Part shown: piece after piece, positions 7,616 through 14,866 of the stretch
Layout of the letters: every line of letters begins with the position of its first letter
Position numbering within the stretch: the first letter of the stretch is position 1
From: Paracoccaceae bacterium
GTDB taxonomy: Bacteria > Pseudomonadota > Alphaproteobacteria > Rhodobacterales > Rhodobacteraceae
Direction: 5' to 3'
Assembly: GCA_007129775.1 (NCBI GenBank)
Contig: SKUV01000221.1
Location: 1 to 16,933, forward strand
Length of the DNA stretch: 16,933 bases
Program-made: the position numbers and the translations under genes
The notes under the pieces: model-generated
Told to the model about the DNA's origin: nothing
Seen by the model: the letters and a program-made list of their open reading frames with translations, nothing else
Database searches by the model: none

Positions 7616-8794
7616 TCACTGCGGTTCACCGGGTCTTGTGATCGGTTGCGGTTTCAGGTTTGTCAGGCTGCGCCACAGCCATTCCCACGGGCCGTGGAGA
7701 AAATGGCGGAACCACAGCAGTGCGAAGCCCATGAGCAGCGCATAGATTCCGGCCGCCACGGCCAGCGCGCCCAGCGTGCCGACCTCGCCGATCAGTCCGA
7801 AGCCCCATCCATAGAACACCGCTTGCCCGAAAACGGCCGAAGTCAGATAGCCGGTCAGCGTCATCCGGCCCAGCGGCGCCAGAATGGCGCGCAGCCGGTG
7901 TGCTGCCGGGCCACCAAAAGCGGCCGCGACCAGCATCAGATAACCCAGCGCCATCAGCGGCGTCTGCAGGTTGAGCATGGCCCAGGCGCCCTCGCCGCCG
8001 AGCCAGAAGCGCATCATCAGCTTCATCGCCAGACCGATGACGACCAGCGCCAGCCCGAGCCGCCACAGCAGGCCACGCTCGCCGATCATGCGCATGAGCA
8101 GGCCGCTCTTGCCCGCGGCAAGCCCCAGCAGGAACAGCCCGCTCAGGGTGAAGAGGCGCAGCACCAGCATGCTGTCGGCGCTTTCCGAGGCGTTCAGGAT
8201 CATATGCCAGTTTTGCTGCACCGCGTCAGTGATCTGCGGCGAGGCATAGGCTTCGATGCTGTCGATATGCCCGCGCGGCGGCGGGGCCGCCGCGCCGAAA
8301 TCGCCCAGCGCCAGAACCAGCGGGCCGATGAGGATCAGCGCCGCCCCGGCAGCGGCTGTGACCCACGAAGGCAGCCGCCCGGCCAGCGGCAGGATCAGGC
8401 CAAGAGCGGCATAGGTCATCAGGATATCGGCCCAGTAAAGAAAAAGCGCGTTGAACAGCCCGATGAAGAACAGAGTCAGCAGACGCCGGATGACGCGGCG
8501 GCCGGGCCGTTCTTCGGATGCCAGCGCCTTTGCCAGAATGATGCTGAAGCTGAAGCCGAACATGAAGGAAAATGCCGCCAGCGCCTTGCCGTCGACAAAG
8601 ACGCGCAGGAACGTCCAGGCCGCGTAATCGAGCGTGCTCAGCATTTCGGCGCGCATCTCGGGTGTCAGGTAGGACAGTCCAGCGAAGGTCATCATGTTCA
8701 TGACGACAACGCCGGCCAGCGCCATAGCGCGCAGGCTGTCGATCAGCTCCAGCCGGTCCGCCTTGCCCTGTGTTGCCGCTTCTGATCCGGTCAT
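7616..8794 (-). CDS. DUF418-family integral membrane protein (YeiB-like)
   Basis: A 392-residue multi-spanning inner-membrane protein. It starts with a short polar N-terminus and then RLELIDSLRAMALAGVVVMNM, the family's typical opening. FVDGKALAAFSFMFGFSFSI and RRLLTLFFIGLFNALFLYWADIL follow, again typical of YeiB/DUF418 proteins. Later segments such as LGRMTLTGYLTSAVFGQAVF and a closing WLWRSLTNLKPQ motif fit the DUF418 C-terminal domain. About eight to ten membrane segments can be counted. The ATG at 8792-8794 has GAGG eight bases upstream. The family has been suggested to transport unknown substrates; the biochemical role is not established. The gene stands alone, with no operon partner visible. 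Confidence 0.9.
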   Translation of the reverse strand: MTGSEAATQGKADRLELIDSLRAMALAGVVVMNMMTFAGLSYLTPEMRAEMLSTLDYAAWTFLRVFVDGKALAAFSFMFGFSFSIILAKALASEERPGRRVIRRLLTLFFIGLFNALFLYWADILMTYAALGLILPLAGRLPSWVTAAAGAALILIGPLVLALGDFGAAAPPPRGHIDSIEAYASPQITDAVQQNWHMILNASESADSMLVLRLFTLSGLFLLGLAAGKSGLLMRMIGERGLLWRLGLALVVIGLAMKLMMRFWLGGEGAWAMLNLQTPLMALGYLMLVAAAFGGPAAHRLRAILAPLGRMTLTGYLTSAVFGQAVFYGWGFGLIGEVGTLGALAVAAGIYALLMGFALLWFRHFLHGPWEWLWRSLTNLKPQPITRPGEPQ

Positions 8795-9320
8795 GCTGCC
8801 TACCTCGAGCCGATGGCTTGTGGCCTGCCCTCATCATGCGTGACGCACTGCAATGAAACAGATGCAGGTGCCTTTGCATGGGGTCCGCGCCTGTCAGCGC
8901 GAGGCAGGTTGGTGCCGGTATTCCCCCCACAGCATGGGCTCCAACGCTGTCATGGCTGATGCAGGCGGTTCTATCCCGATTTCTGCATCCTGTCGGCCTT
9001 GCTTAGCGGCGCTGCAAGGCAGGGCTAGCTTGGTCCGAACGCGGTGGGTCAGGGTCGCCGCTGTCCTCCTGCTTTTGCGACGCCTTCGAATTTGCCAGAC
9101 AGGTTCGCTCCGTGCTGTATAGCAGCAGTCGCCGCTTCGGTCCATCGGGGCTGCTGGTGCGCCGCCTCTCAGGGCTCCGTCCGGGCGGGCTTGGGGTGTA
9201 CTTTCTTGTCGGTCAGCCTCGTTCACGTCGCTCCAACCGGGCCACCCGGCCGAATGCCCTGAAATGCGACATCGCCTTGCGCGTCAGGCGGCGGGGCATC
9301 CAGCCTCGGGCCCGCGTCGG
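8795..9320. other. gene-free stretch between the DUF418 and deaminase genes
   Basis: About 525 bp. Short open frames occur on both strands (for example 8894-9226 minus and 9112-9462 plus), but none has a recognisable domain, a good ribosome site or a convincing reading pattern. The composition is less GC-biased at third positions than in the flanking genes. I see no tRNA, CRISPR, paired inverted repeats or transposase remnant. It must carry the promoter of the DUF418 gene (minus strand, near 8795-8880) and the 3' end of the deaminase transcript, but I could not pick confident elements. Confidence 0.5.
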
Positions 9321-9848
9321 TCAGGCACCGCCTGTTTCCCTCGTATCTTTCGTGCGCTCAATCGCCTTTTCTGCCCAGAGATGGAGGATCGCAGCGGCCT
9401 CTTCGGAGCAGGCCTGCTCCGACGGTGTCCGACGGTCCGCGAGGGAATGCGCGCATTCGTGAATCAGGTGGTCCTCGTCGATGGGAAACCGGGCGCTTTC
9501 GGGCAGGCGCCCCAGTGCAGCCTCCGCCTGGTCCATATCGGCCGCATAATAGAGCCTTGTGATGCCTGCGATGGCCATGGCTGCCACGCACAGGGGGCAG
9601 GGCTCGCAACTGGTGTAAAGCTCGCAGCCCCGCAGGTCGACCGTGCCCAGATTGCGGGCCGCATCCCGTATCGCCTCGGTCTCGCCATGAGAGGTCGGGT
9701 CGAGATTGGCGCGTGACCGGTTGATCCCTTCGCCGACGATCTTGCCGTTGCGTACGACAACGGCGCCAAAGGGTTCCAGCCCGGGCTGGTCCAGTGCTTG
9801 CGCCGAGATCGCTATGGCGCGACGCATGAAATCCTCGTTGTAGCTCAT
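9321..9848 (-). CDS. nucleoside/guanine deaminase (CDA-fold, GuaD-like)
   Basis: This 175-residue zinc-dependent hydrolase of the cytidine-deaminase fold most likely deaminates a purine base such as guanine. The zinc site is complete: HGE at 54-56 (His ligand and Glu proton shuttle) and PCPLC with Cys84 and Cys87, within ELYTSCEPCPLCVAAM. The N-terminal EPFGAVVVRNGKIVGEG and the following ITRLYYAADMDQAE resemble bacterial guanine deaminase GuaD more than tRNA adenosine deaminase TadA. The Glu/Ala-rich C-terminus also suits GuaD-like proteins. The ATG at 9846-9848 is preceded by a strong AGGAGG, which decides against the longer frame to 9917. Substrate is inferred; cytosine or another base cannot be excluded. 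Confidence 0.88.
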   Translation of the reverse strand: MSYNEDFMRRAIAISAQALDQPGLEPFGAVVVRNGKIVGEGINRSRANLDPTSHGETEAIRDAARNLGTVDLRGCELYTSCEPCPLCVAAMAIAGITRLYYAADMDQAEAALGRLPESARFPIDEDHLIHECAHSLADRRTPSEQACSEEAAAILHLWAEKAIERTKDTRETGGA

Positions 9849-9989
9849 CAGCGGCCCTCCTTGACTGGCGAACAGGTGATACCGCCGCCTTGGCCGCCCT
9901 GCCACAGGTGTGGCCACGCGCTGTGCCAGCGGTCACGCGCCAACGATAGCACGAGGCAGAGGCACCCGGCCACATGACGCCCAACCGAC

Positions 9990-10009
9990 CGGTTCGACAG
10001 CTCGAACCG
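9990..10009 (-). terminator. hairpin directly after the five-gene operon, possible terminator
   Basis: A perfect inverted repeat, cggttcga-cagc-tcgaaccg (8-bp stem, 4-nt loop), sits immediately beyond the stop codon of the short-chain dehydrogenase gene (stop at 10010-10012). On the minus strand it is not followed by a U-run, so it is not a classical intrinsic terminator. It could stabilise the 3' end of the operon mRNA or act with Rho. Confidence 0.45.
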
Positions 10010-10744
10010 CTATCGTCCGAACAGCCGGTAATAGGCCCAGTCGGGCAAGAATTGTGAAAACCGGAACACCCACGAAAAGACGGTGGGGAAGTTGCGCTTG
10101 AACTGGCTGGAGTTCATCATTTCGAAAACCTGACGCGCCGCATCCTCGGGCTCCATCAGGAAGGGCATTCGGAAATCGTTCTTGTCGGTCAGTCGCGTGC
10201 GGATGAAACCGGGGTTGGCCAGTTGAACGCGGATGCCCGTCTTGCGCAGGTCGGCATGCATCGATTCCGCCAGATGCATCAGCCCGGCCTTGGCCGAGCC
10301 ATAGCCGATGCTGCCCGGCAGGCCGCGAAAACCCGACAGGCTGCCCACGATCACCACATGACCCTGCCCGCGCTCCACCATCCCCGGCACCACCATGCCG
10401 AGAACCCGGGCCGCGCCGGTGAAATTGACGTCGCACATGGCCTCGGCCTTCTCGGCATCCCATTCCTGCGCCGGAAAGGGCCAGTAGACCCCGGCGAGGT
10501 AAACCACGCCGTCGATCTCGCCCACGGTTTCCGCCGCCGTCTTGACCGAGGCGAGATCGGTCACATCGGCGGGCACGCAGCGGGTGCGGCCCGGAAGATC
10601 ATCGGCCAGCGCCTGAAGACGTTCTTTGTTGCGCGCGGTCAGGATCAGTTCGACCCCGGCGCGGCTCATGCTCGCGGCCAGTGCGCGGCCCAGCCCCTCG
10701 GAGGCGCCAACGAGCCAATATCGTTTTCCTTCCCAGGTGGTCAC
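10010..10744 (-). CDS. short-chain dehydrogenase/reductase (last gene of the RpoE-linked operon)
   Basis: A 244-residue classical SDR. It has the nucleotide-binding motif GASEGLG at 13-19, NFTG with Asn107, a catalytic Ser at 135 or 137 (VGSLSGFRG), and Tyr148 with Lys152 in YGSAK. The segment ANPGFIRTRLTDKND is the usual post-catalytic loop. The C-terminal part is rich in aromatic residues (FSWVFRFSQFLPDWAYYRLF), suggesting membrane contact or a lipid substrate. The start is GTG (10742-10744), overlapping the DUF3833 stop as GTGA with AAGGA just upstream, so translation is coupled. The position matches the last gene of the homologous operon I recall from R. sphaeroides. Reaction and substrate are unknown; an oxidised or modified fatty acyl group is a reasonable guess from context. 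Confidence 0.88.
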   Translation of the reverse strand: MTTWEGKRYWLVGASEGLGRALAASMSRAGVELILTARNKERLQALADDLPGRTRCVPADVTDLASVKTAAETVGEIDGVVYLAGVYWPFPAQEWDAEKAEAMCDVNFTGAARVLGMVVPGMVERGQGHVVIVGSLSGFRGLPGSIGYGSAKAGLMHLAESMHADLRKTGIRVQLANPGFIRTRLTDKNDFRMPFLMEPEDAARQVFEMMNSSQFKRNFPTVFSWVFRFSQFLPDWAYYRLFGR

Positions 10745-11301
10745 GTTTCCTTCTTCCTCATCGTGGCGACCAATTCCGCGACCTTGATGCCGAACTTGCG
10801 GAACTGGCTGCGGTTCATGATGGCACCGTTTTCCACGATATACATCCAGTCGGTGGTGTCGAGCACATGCCCGCCGGCGGAGACGGGCAGCTTGATACGA
10901 TAGCTCAGCATCACGGCGCTGCCTTCCTGCCGGCCCTCGCCCACGCCCACCAGATCGTCGGCCTCGGCTCGGATACGGCCGTCATTGCCAAGCGTCAGGC
11001 GCCATTCGCGATGCTGCACGCTGCCGCTGTCGTAGTGGAAGACCTCGGTCATCGTGCCCTTGTTGCCCTCCCACCGCACATCCATATCGGCCACGAAGCG
11101 CGACGAGACGCGGCCGGTGGGGCCGTAGATCACGCCTTCGCATTGCAGCGGTCCGGACAGATGCTTTCGGATGTCGAACACCGGGCCTGATCCGGCATAG
11201 TCGGAGGGCCGCTGCGCGCGAAAGCCCGCGAAGCGTCCGGCCACAGCCAGCAGCGAGAGCGCGAGGAGTGCGCCGAAAATCACGTAAAGAACAGGCTCCA
11301 T
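10741..11301 (-). CDS. DUF3833 family protein
   Basis: This 186-residue protein of unknown function matches the DUF3833 pattern. Residues 3-22 are one hydrophobic helix (PVLYVIFGALLALSLLAVAG) that probably anchors it to the inner membrane. The soluble part begins with SGPVFDIRKHLSGPLQCEGV and carries the conserved GRVSSRFVADMDVRWEGNKG, REWRLTLGNDG, and DTTDWMYIVENGAIMNRSQF. No lipobox cysteine is seen, so it is anchored by the helix and not as a lipoprotein. I chose the ATG at 11299-11301, four nucleotides after the transporter stop; the frame remains open to 11379 inside that gene. It overlaps the dehydrogenase gene by four bases. Its beta-rich body and setting suggest lipid binding, but this is inference. 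Confidence 0.88.
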   Translation of the reverse strand: MEPVLYVIFGALLALSLLAVAGRFAGFRAQRPSDYAGSGPVFDIRKHLSGPLQCEGVIYGPTGRVSSRFVADMDVRWEGNKGTMTEVFHYDSGSVQHREWRLTLGNDGRIRAEADDLVGVGEGRQEGSAVMLSYRIKLPVSAGGHVLDTTDWMYIVENGAIMNRSQFRKFGIKVAELVATMRKKET

Positions 11302-11305
11302 AGGC

Positions 11306-12568
11306 TCAACCTTCCTCGACAGGGGTGAGGGCCAAAAGGGCGATGGCGCCCAGCTTAAGGCCGCAGGGGACGACGGCATAGAGGATCGTCAGGAGTACGA
11401 GCGCGCTTTCGGGGTTGTCGGTTCCGGCGCTGAACCCCGCGCGCTCGAGCAGGGGCAAAAGCGCGATGGCGGCCACGGCGAGCGTCGCCTTGGTGACAAA
11501 AGCCCAGAGGCCAAAGGCCGCCCCAGCCTCGGGCGCGACGCGCGCCATGCGCCGCGCAAAGATCGCGGACAGAAGCGTCATATCCGCGCCCAGCGCCGCA
11601 CCGGAGGCAAGGCAGATCAAGGCAAAGGCCAGCCCGTCGCCCGGCCCGAGCGTAGCGGCAAAGCCGAAGCTGACGATGGCCAGCACCATGCCGACCAGCA
11701 GCATGCGCCGCGTGCCATAGGCTTGCGCCAGCCGGCCCCAGAGCGGCGCGGAGCCCGCCGCCGACAGGAAGAACAGCAGCAGAAGCGGCCCTTCCCAGCC
11801 CGGCAGCTGCAGCCGGCTTTCGACGAAGAACAGAAACAGCGTCGATGTCACCGCCACCGGCATCGCGTTCAGCAGCGCGATGATCAGCAGCCGCCGCGCC
11901 TGCGCATCGCCCAGGACGGCGGCAAAGCCGCTGCCCCGGGGGGCCGCATCGCCCGCCGCCCATTCGCCGCGCATGGCCAGCGCCGCCACCAGCGCAACGC
12001 CGGCAAATCCCGCCGCGAAGGCCGCGAAGGGGGCATCGGTCAGCAACATCAGCCCCGTAGGCGCCGCTGCCGCGAGGCACACACCCAAGAGCGCGCCGGT
12101 CTCGCGCCATGCGGCGAGCCGCACATGGCCGCCCGCGCCCATGGCTTCTGCTTTCTGCACGCCCTGGGCATAAAAGCTGATCGTCAGAAAGCTGAACGCG
12201 CTGAAAAGGGCGGTCAGCGTCAGCGCGAACCACCACAGCGGCGCGATCAGCGGCGTGACGGCGAAAAGCCCGACCATCGCCACCGCCAGAACCCCGGTGG
12301 CCAGCGCCACTGCCCCCCCCCGCCACGCGCGTGTCGCGCCAGCCAGCCAGCCCAGCGCGGGGTCTTGTACGAAATCCAGAAGCCGGAGCACGAAAAGCGC
12401 GGTACCGAGTGCGGCAAGGCTTACGCCATATTCGTCCACATAGAACTTCGGCGCGTGAATATAGATCGGCAGCCCTGCCATCGCCAGCAGCCCCGCGAAC
12501 AGGGCATAGCCCGGCAGGTTTGTCGCGCCGGCGCGCGCGGGCGCGGTTATGGCGGAGGCCAGCGTCAT
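11306..12568 (-). CDS. MFS/GPH-type transporter
   Basis: A 420-residue inner-membrane carrier with about twelve transmembrane segments. The early YVDEYGVSLAALGTALFVLR and LLDFVQDPALGWLAG resemble the glycoside-pentoside-hexuronide/cation symporter branch (LDFVQDP corresponds to the D-x-x-x-D-P motif of MelB-like proteins). The loop motif GRLAQAYGTRRMLLVGM is the usual second-half MFS signature. The start ATG (12566-12568) overlaps the DUF1365 stop as ATGA. In lipid-modification context the substrate may not be a sugar: GPH-fold carriers such as MFSD2A move lysophospholipid, which makes a lipid an alternative substrate, but nothing in the sequence proves it. The coding strand contains a run of nine G (12313-12321), yet the frame stays intact. 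Confidence 0.88.
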   Translation of the reverse strand: MTLASAITAPARAGATNLPGYALFAGLLAMAGLPIYIHAPKFYVDEYGVSLAALGTALFVLRLLDFVQDPALGWLAGATRAWRGGAVALATGVLAVAMVGLFAVTPLIAPLWWFALTLTALFSAFSFLTISFYAQGVQKAEAMGAGGHVRLAAWRETGALLGVCLAAAAPTGLMLLTDAPFAAFAAGFAGVALVAALAMRGEWAAGDAAPRGSGFAAVLGDAQARRLLIIALLNAMPVAVTSTLFLFFVESRLQLPGWEGPLLLLFFLSAAGSAPLWGRLAQAYGTRRMLLVGMVLAIVSFGFAATLGPGDGLAFALICLASGAALGADMTLLSAIFARRMARVAPEAGAAFGLWAFVTKATLAVAAIALLPLLERAGFSAGTDNPESALVLLTILYAVVPCGLKLGAIALLALTPVEEG

Positions 12569-13326
12569 CGCGTCACATCCTCGGCCGGCGGCTCGGGGCG
12601 GGAATGGAACCGCGCGCCCTTCCACCAGAGCTTGAGCGCCTGCCAGTGAATGAGCCCCAGCACCCGGCGCGAGCCGAACGGCCGGCGCAGCATCGCCGCC
12701 AGCAGCCCTGCCGAAGTCAGCGGCCGGCGCGCGCCCGTGAGCGTGGCCAGAAGCCGGCCGTTGCCAGAGCGATAGTCGATCCAGATACCGATCCGGTCAT
12801 CCTGGATGTCGAAGCGGAATCGATAGCCGCCCTCGATCGCCTGAAAGGGCGAGACGTGAAAGATCTTCTGTGCCTCCAGCGTGTCCTCGCGGCGTATGGG
12901 GCGCAGATCGTCATGGTGGCAGAGGTAGGAATGGCGGTCGCCGAAGGTGTTGTTGACCTCGGCGATCACCACGCGCAGCGCGCCTGCCCGGTCATGGCAC
13001 AGCCAGAAGCTGACGGGGTTGAACACATGGCCCAGCATCCGCGGCTGCGCCAGTAGCAACAGCTTGCCGTCCGCCGCGCCCAGCCCGTGCGCGGCAAGGA
13101 CCTCGCGCACCCAGTCAGCACCGCGCCCGGCGCCGCGTTCGCCGCCATGGTCGATATCGTGCAGCGCCGCCAGATTGCCCCGGTTGCGCGAAAAGAGCCG
13201 CGGCGCCGCCAGTGGCGCCTCGGGGTCCAGCAGCACGTAGTCGATGCCGTAGGTGAAGGCATTGGCAACCGCGCCCTCGCGCCCGTGAAAGGTGCGCCCG
13301 GCGATATGTTCGACGCACGCGGTCAT
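12565..13326 (-). CDS. DUF1365 family protein, probable furan fatty acid synthesis
   Basis: A 253-residue protein with all the usual DUF1365 blocks: FHGREGAVANAFTYGIDYVL near 13-32, FSRNRGNLAALHDIDHGG at 45-62, QPRMLGHVFNPVSFWLCHD at 94-112, EVNNTFGDRHSYLCHH at 123-138 and KIFHVSPFQAIEGGYRF at 154-170. Several conserved His residues (58, 60, 100, 132, 137, 157) could bind a metal. It overlaps the FAD protein gene and the transporter gene by four bases each (ATGA). From memory, the R. sphaeroides homologue beside RpoE is needed for full singlet-oxygen response and for furan fatty acid formation, possibly the oxygen-inserting step (UfaO). I am unsure of the exact assignment and leave the symbol blank. 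Confidence 0.9.
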   Translation of the reverse strand: MTACVEHIAGRTFHGREGAVANAFTYGIDYVLLDPEAPLAAPRLFSRNRGNLAALHDIDHGGERGAGRGADWVREVLAAHGLGAADGKLLLLAQPRMLGHVFNPVSFWLCHDRAGALRVVIAEVNNTFGDRHSYLCHHDDLRPIRREDTLEAQKIFHVSPFQAIEGGYRFRFDIQDDRIGIWIDYRSGNGRLLATLTGARRPLTSAGLLAAMLRRPFGSRRVLGLIHWQALKLWWKGARFHSRPEPPAEDVTR

Positions 13327-14621
13327 GCCACCCCTTGCAGGCCGGGTTCGCGCCGCTCCAGCGCCTCGACCACGTCGACGGCGCTGGCGAAACCGTCCTC
13401 GTGAAAGCCGTTGCGCATCCATGCGCCGCAGAACCATGTGCGGTTCGCGCCGTTCATCGCCCGCACTGCGGCCTGTCCGCGCAGGGCGGCCACATCATAG
13501 ACAGGATGGCGGAATGTGGTGACATCGTGGATCAGGTCCTCGCGGATCGTCCGGGTGGTGTTGAGCGTGACGAACAGCGGATCGTCCTTGGGGATCGGCT
13601 GCAGCGAATTCATCCAGTAGGTCAGATCGATCCGCGGCGACGCCTTGTCCGAATCCTCGGTGTAGACCCAACTTGCCCAGCATTTCCGGCGCCGCGGCAT
13701 CATCGCAGGGTCGGAATGCAGGACCGCCTGATTGGGCTGGTAGCGCACCGCGCCCAATGCGGCGCGCTCGTCTGGCGTGGCGTCCGACAGCATCGCGAGG
13801 CTGTCGTCGGAATGGGTCGCCATCACGATTTCGTCGAAGCTTTCCCATTCGCCGCCAAGGGCGCGAAGTTCGGCCCCGCTGTCGGTTCGGCGGATGGCGG
13901 CCACGGAGGCGCCGGTGCGAATGGTGGTCCCGCGGCTGCGCAGGCTACTCTCCAGCCGGCGGACGTATTCGATCGACCCGCCCTGCACCGTGAACCACTG
14001 GTGCTGGCCGTTGTAGCCCATCAGCGCGTGGTTTTCGAAAAACCGCACCAAGGCCTGTGCTGGAAAGTCCAGAATGTCCTGCGTCGGCGTCGACCAGATG
14101 GCGCCCGAGAACGGCAGCAGATAGCGGTCTCGGAACCACGGGCCCAGCCGCAGCGTGTCGATCAGTCCGCCGATGGTCATGGCCGGGTCCTGAACCACAT
14201 CGGAGGCGCGCCGGTTGAACCGCAGGATATCGCGGATCATGCGCAGAAAGCGCGGGTCGGCGATGTTGCGGCGCGTAGCGAAGATCGCGTCAATGCTGTT
14301 GAAGGCATATTCGAAGCGCCCGCCCTGAAGCGACGCGCCAAAGCTCATGTTGCTTTCGGCGATGGGCACGTCCAGCGCGTCGAACATGCGCACCAGATTC
14401 GGATAGTTCGTGTTGTTGAAAACGATGAAGCCCGTGTCCACGGGCTGATCGCCCCGCCGCCCGGCCATGACGGTGCGGGCATGGCCGCCAAGGCGCGGCT
14501 CGGCTTCCAGCAGGGTGACATTGTGGCGGTCGGCAAGAAGATGGGCAGCAGCAAGGCCGGATATTCCGGCACCGATCACCGCGATCCGCTTCGGCGCGGT
14601 GGTCACATTCTCGAAAGGCAT
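13323..14621 (-). CDS. FAD-dependent amine-oxidase-like protein, probable fatty acyl desaturase of the RpoE operon
   Basis: A 432-residue flavoprotein related to amine oxidases and carotenoid desaturases (COG2907-like). The FAD-binding GAGISGLAAAHLL begins at 17, with an acidic residue ending the second strand (LLEAEPRLGGHART). VDTGFIVFNNTNYPNLVRMF and SNMSFGASL follow, and a C-terminal GAWMRNGFHEDGFASAVDVVEAL forms the second FAD-contact motif. It is the first gene of the operon; the ATG (14619-14621) has GGAG eight bases upstream and lies about 50 nt from the predicted RpoE-type start site. From memory, its R. sphaeroides counterpart is the UfaD-type enzyme that introduces a second double bond into a methylated phospholipid acyl chain before furan formation. 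No cyclopropane-synthase-like methyltransferase is present in the window, so that step must be encoded elsewhere. Confidence 0.9.
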   Translation of the reverse strand: MPFENVTTAPKRIAVIGAGISGLAAAHLLADRHNVTLLEAEPRLGGHARTVMAGRRGDQPVDTGFIVFNNTNYPNLVRMFDALDVPIAESNMSFGASLQGGRFEYAFNSIDAIFATRRNIADPRFLRMIRDILRFNRRASDVVQDPAMTIGGLIDTLRLGPWFRDRYLLPFSGAIWSTPTQDILDFPAQALVRFFENHALMGYNGQHQWFTVQGGSIEYVRRLESSLRSRGTTIRTGASVAAIRRTDSGAELRALGGEWESFDEIVMATHSDDSLAMLSDATPDERAALGAVRYQPNQAVLHSDPAMMPRRRKCWASWVYTEDSDKASPRIDLTYWMNSLQPIPKDDPLFVTLNTTRTIREDLIHDVTTFRHPVYDVAALRGQAAVRAMNGANRTWFCGAWMRNGFHEDGFASAVDVVEALERREPGLQGVA

Positions 14622-14678
14622 TCAGGGGGCTCCAGCAATTCCTGTGCGGACACGCGCCGCGTCGTCGTCGTTGTCTTG

Positions 14679-14708
14679 CACTTACGCAGCCGGGAGCAAA
14701 GCGGATTA
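14679..14708 (-). promoter_or_regulatory. RpoE (ECF sigma-E) type promoter of the FAD/DUF1365/MFS/DUF3833/SDR operon
   Basis: On the minus strand TAATCC (14703-14708) is followed by exactly 18 nt and TAAGTG (14679-14684). This fits the R. sphaeroides RpoE promoter pattern I recall (TGATCC, about 18 nt, TAAGA) with one change in the -35 box. The start site would fall near 14672, about 50 nt upstream of the first gene. Confidence 0.75.
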
Positions 14709-14730
14709 AGGAAAAATCCGGATACCGGGG

Positions 14731-14760
14731 TGATCCGGTCACGAAGCTGCCGCGTAAGAC
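14731..14760 (+). promoter_or_regulatory. RpoE (ECF sigma-E) type autoregulatory promoter of rpoE-chrR
   Basis: TGATCC (14731-14736), an 18-nt spacer and TAAGAC (14755-14760) match the R. sphaeroides RpoE consensus as I know it, so rpoE most likely activates its own operon. The predicted start site near 14767 leaves a leader of about 100 nt. The leader includes a small stem, cccgt-ttcc-acggg (14804-14817), before the ribosome site. Confidence 0.85.
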
Positions 14761-14866
14761 CCATATGTTGCACGGCTTCGTGAGTTCCGAGATTCCGGAT
14801 GCACCCGTTTCCACGGGCGGGTATGAGGGACCTGACCCGTCCAAGGCGGGCAGGATCGGAGCTTTC

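Noticed and set aside
8894..9226. 110-residue minus-strand frame in the gene-free stretch
   Set aside because: Mixed, basic sequence without a recognisable fold or ribosome site; I could not separate it from a chance frame.
13335..14783. 482-residue plus-strand frame opposite the FAD protein gene
   Set aside because: A long antisense frame caused by high GC third positions. The minus-strand protein has clear FAD motifs and coupled start and stop codons; the antisense product resembles nothing.
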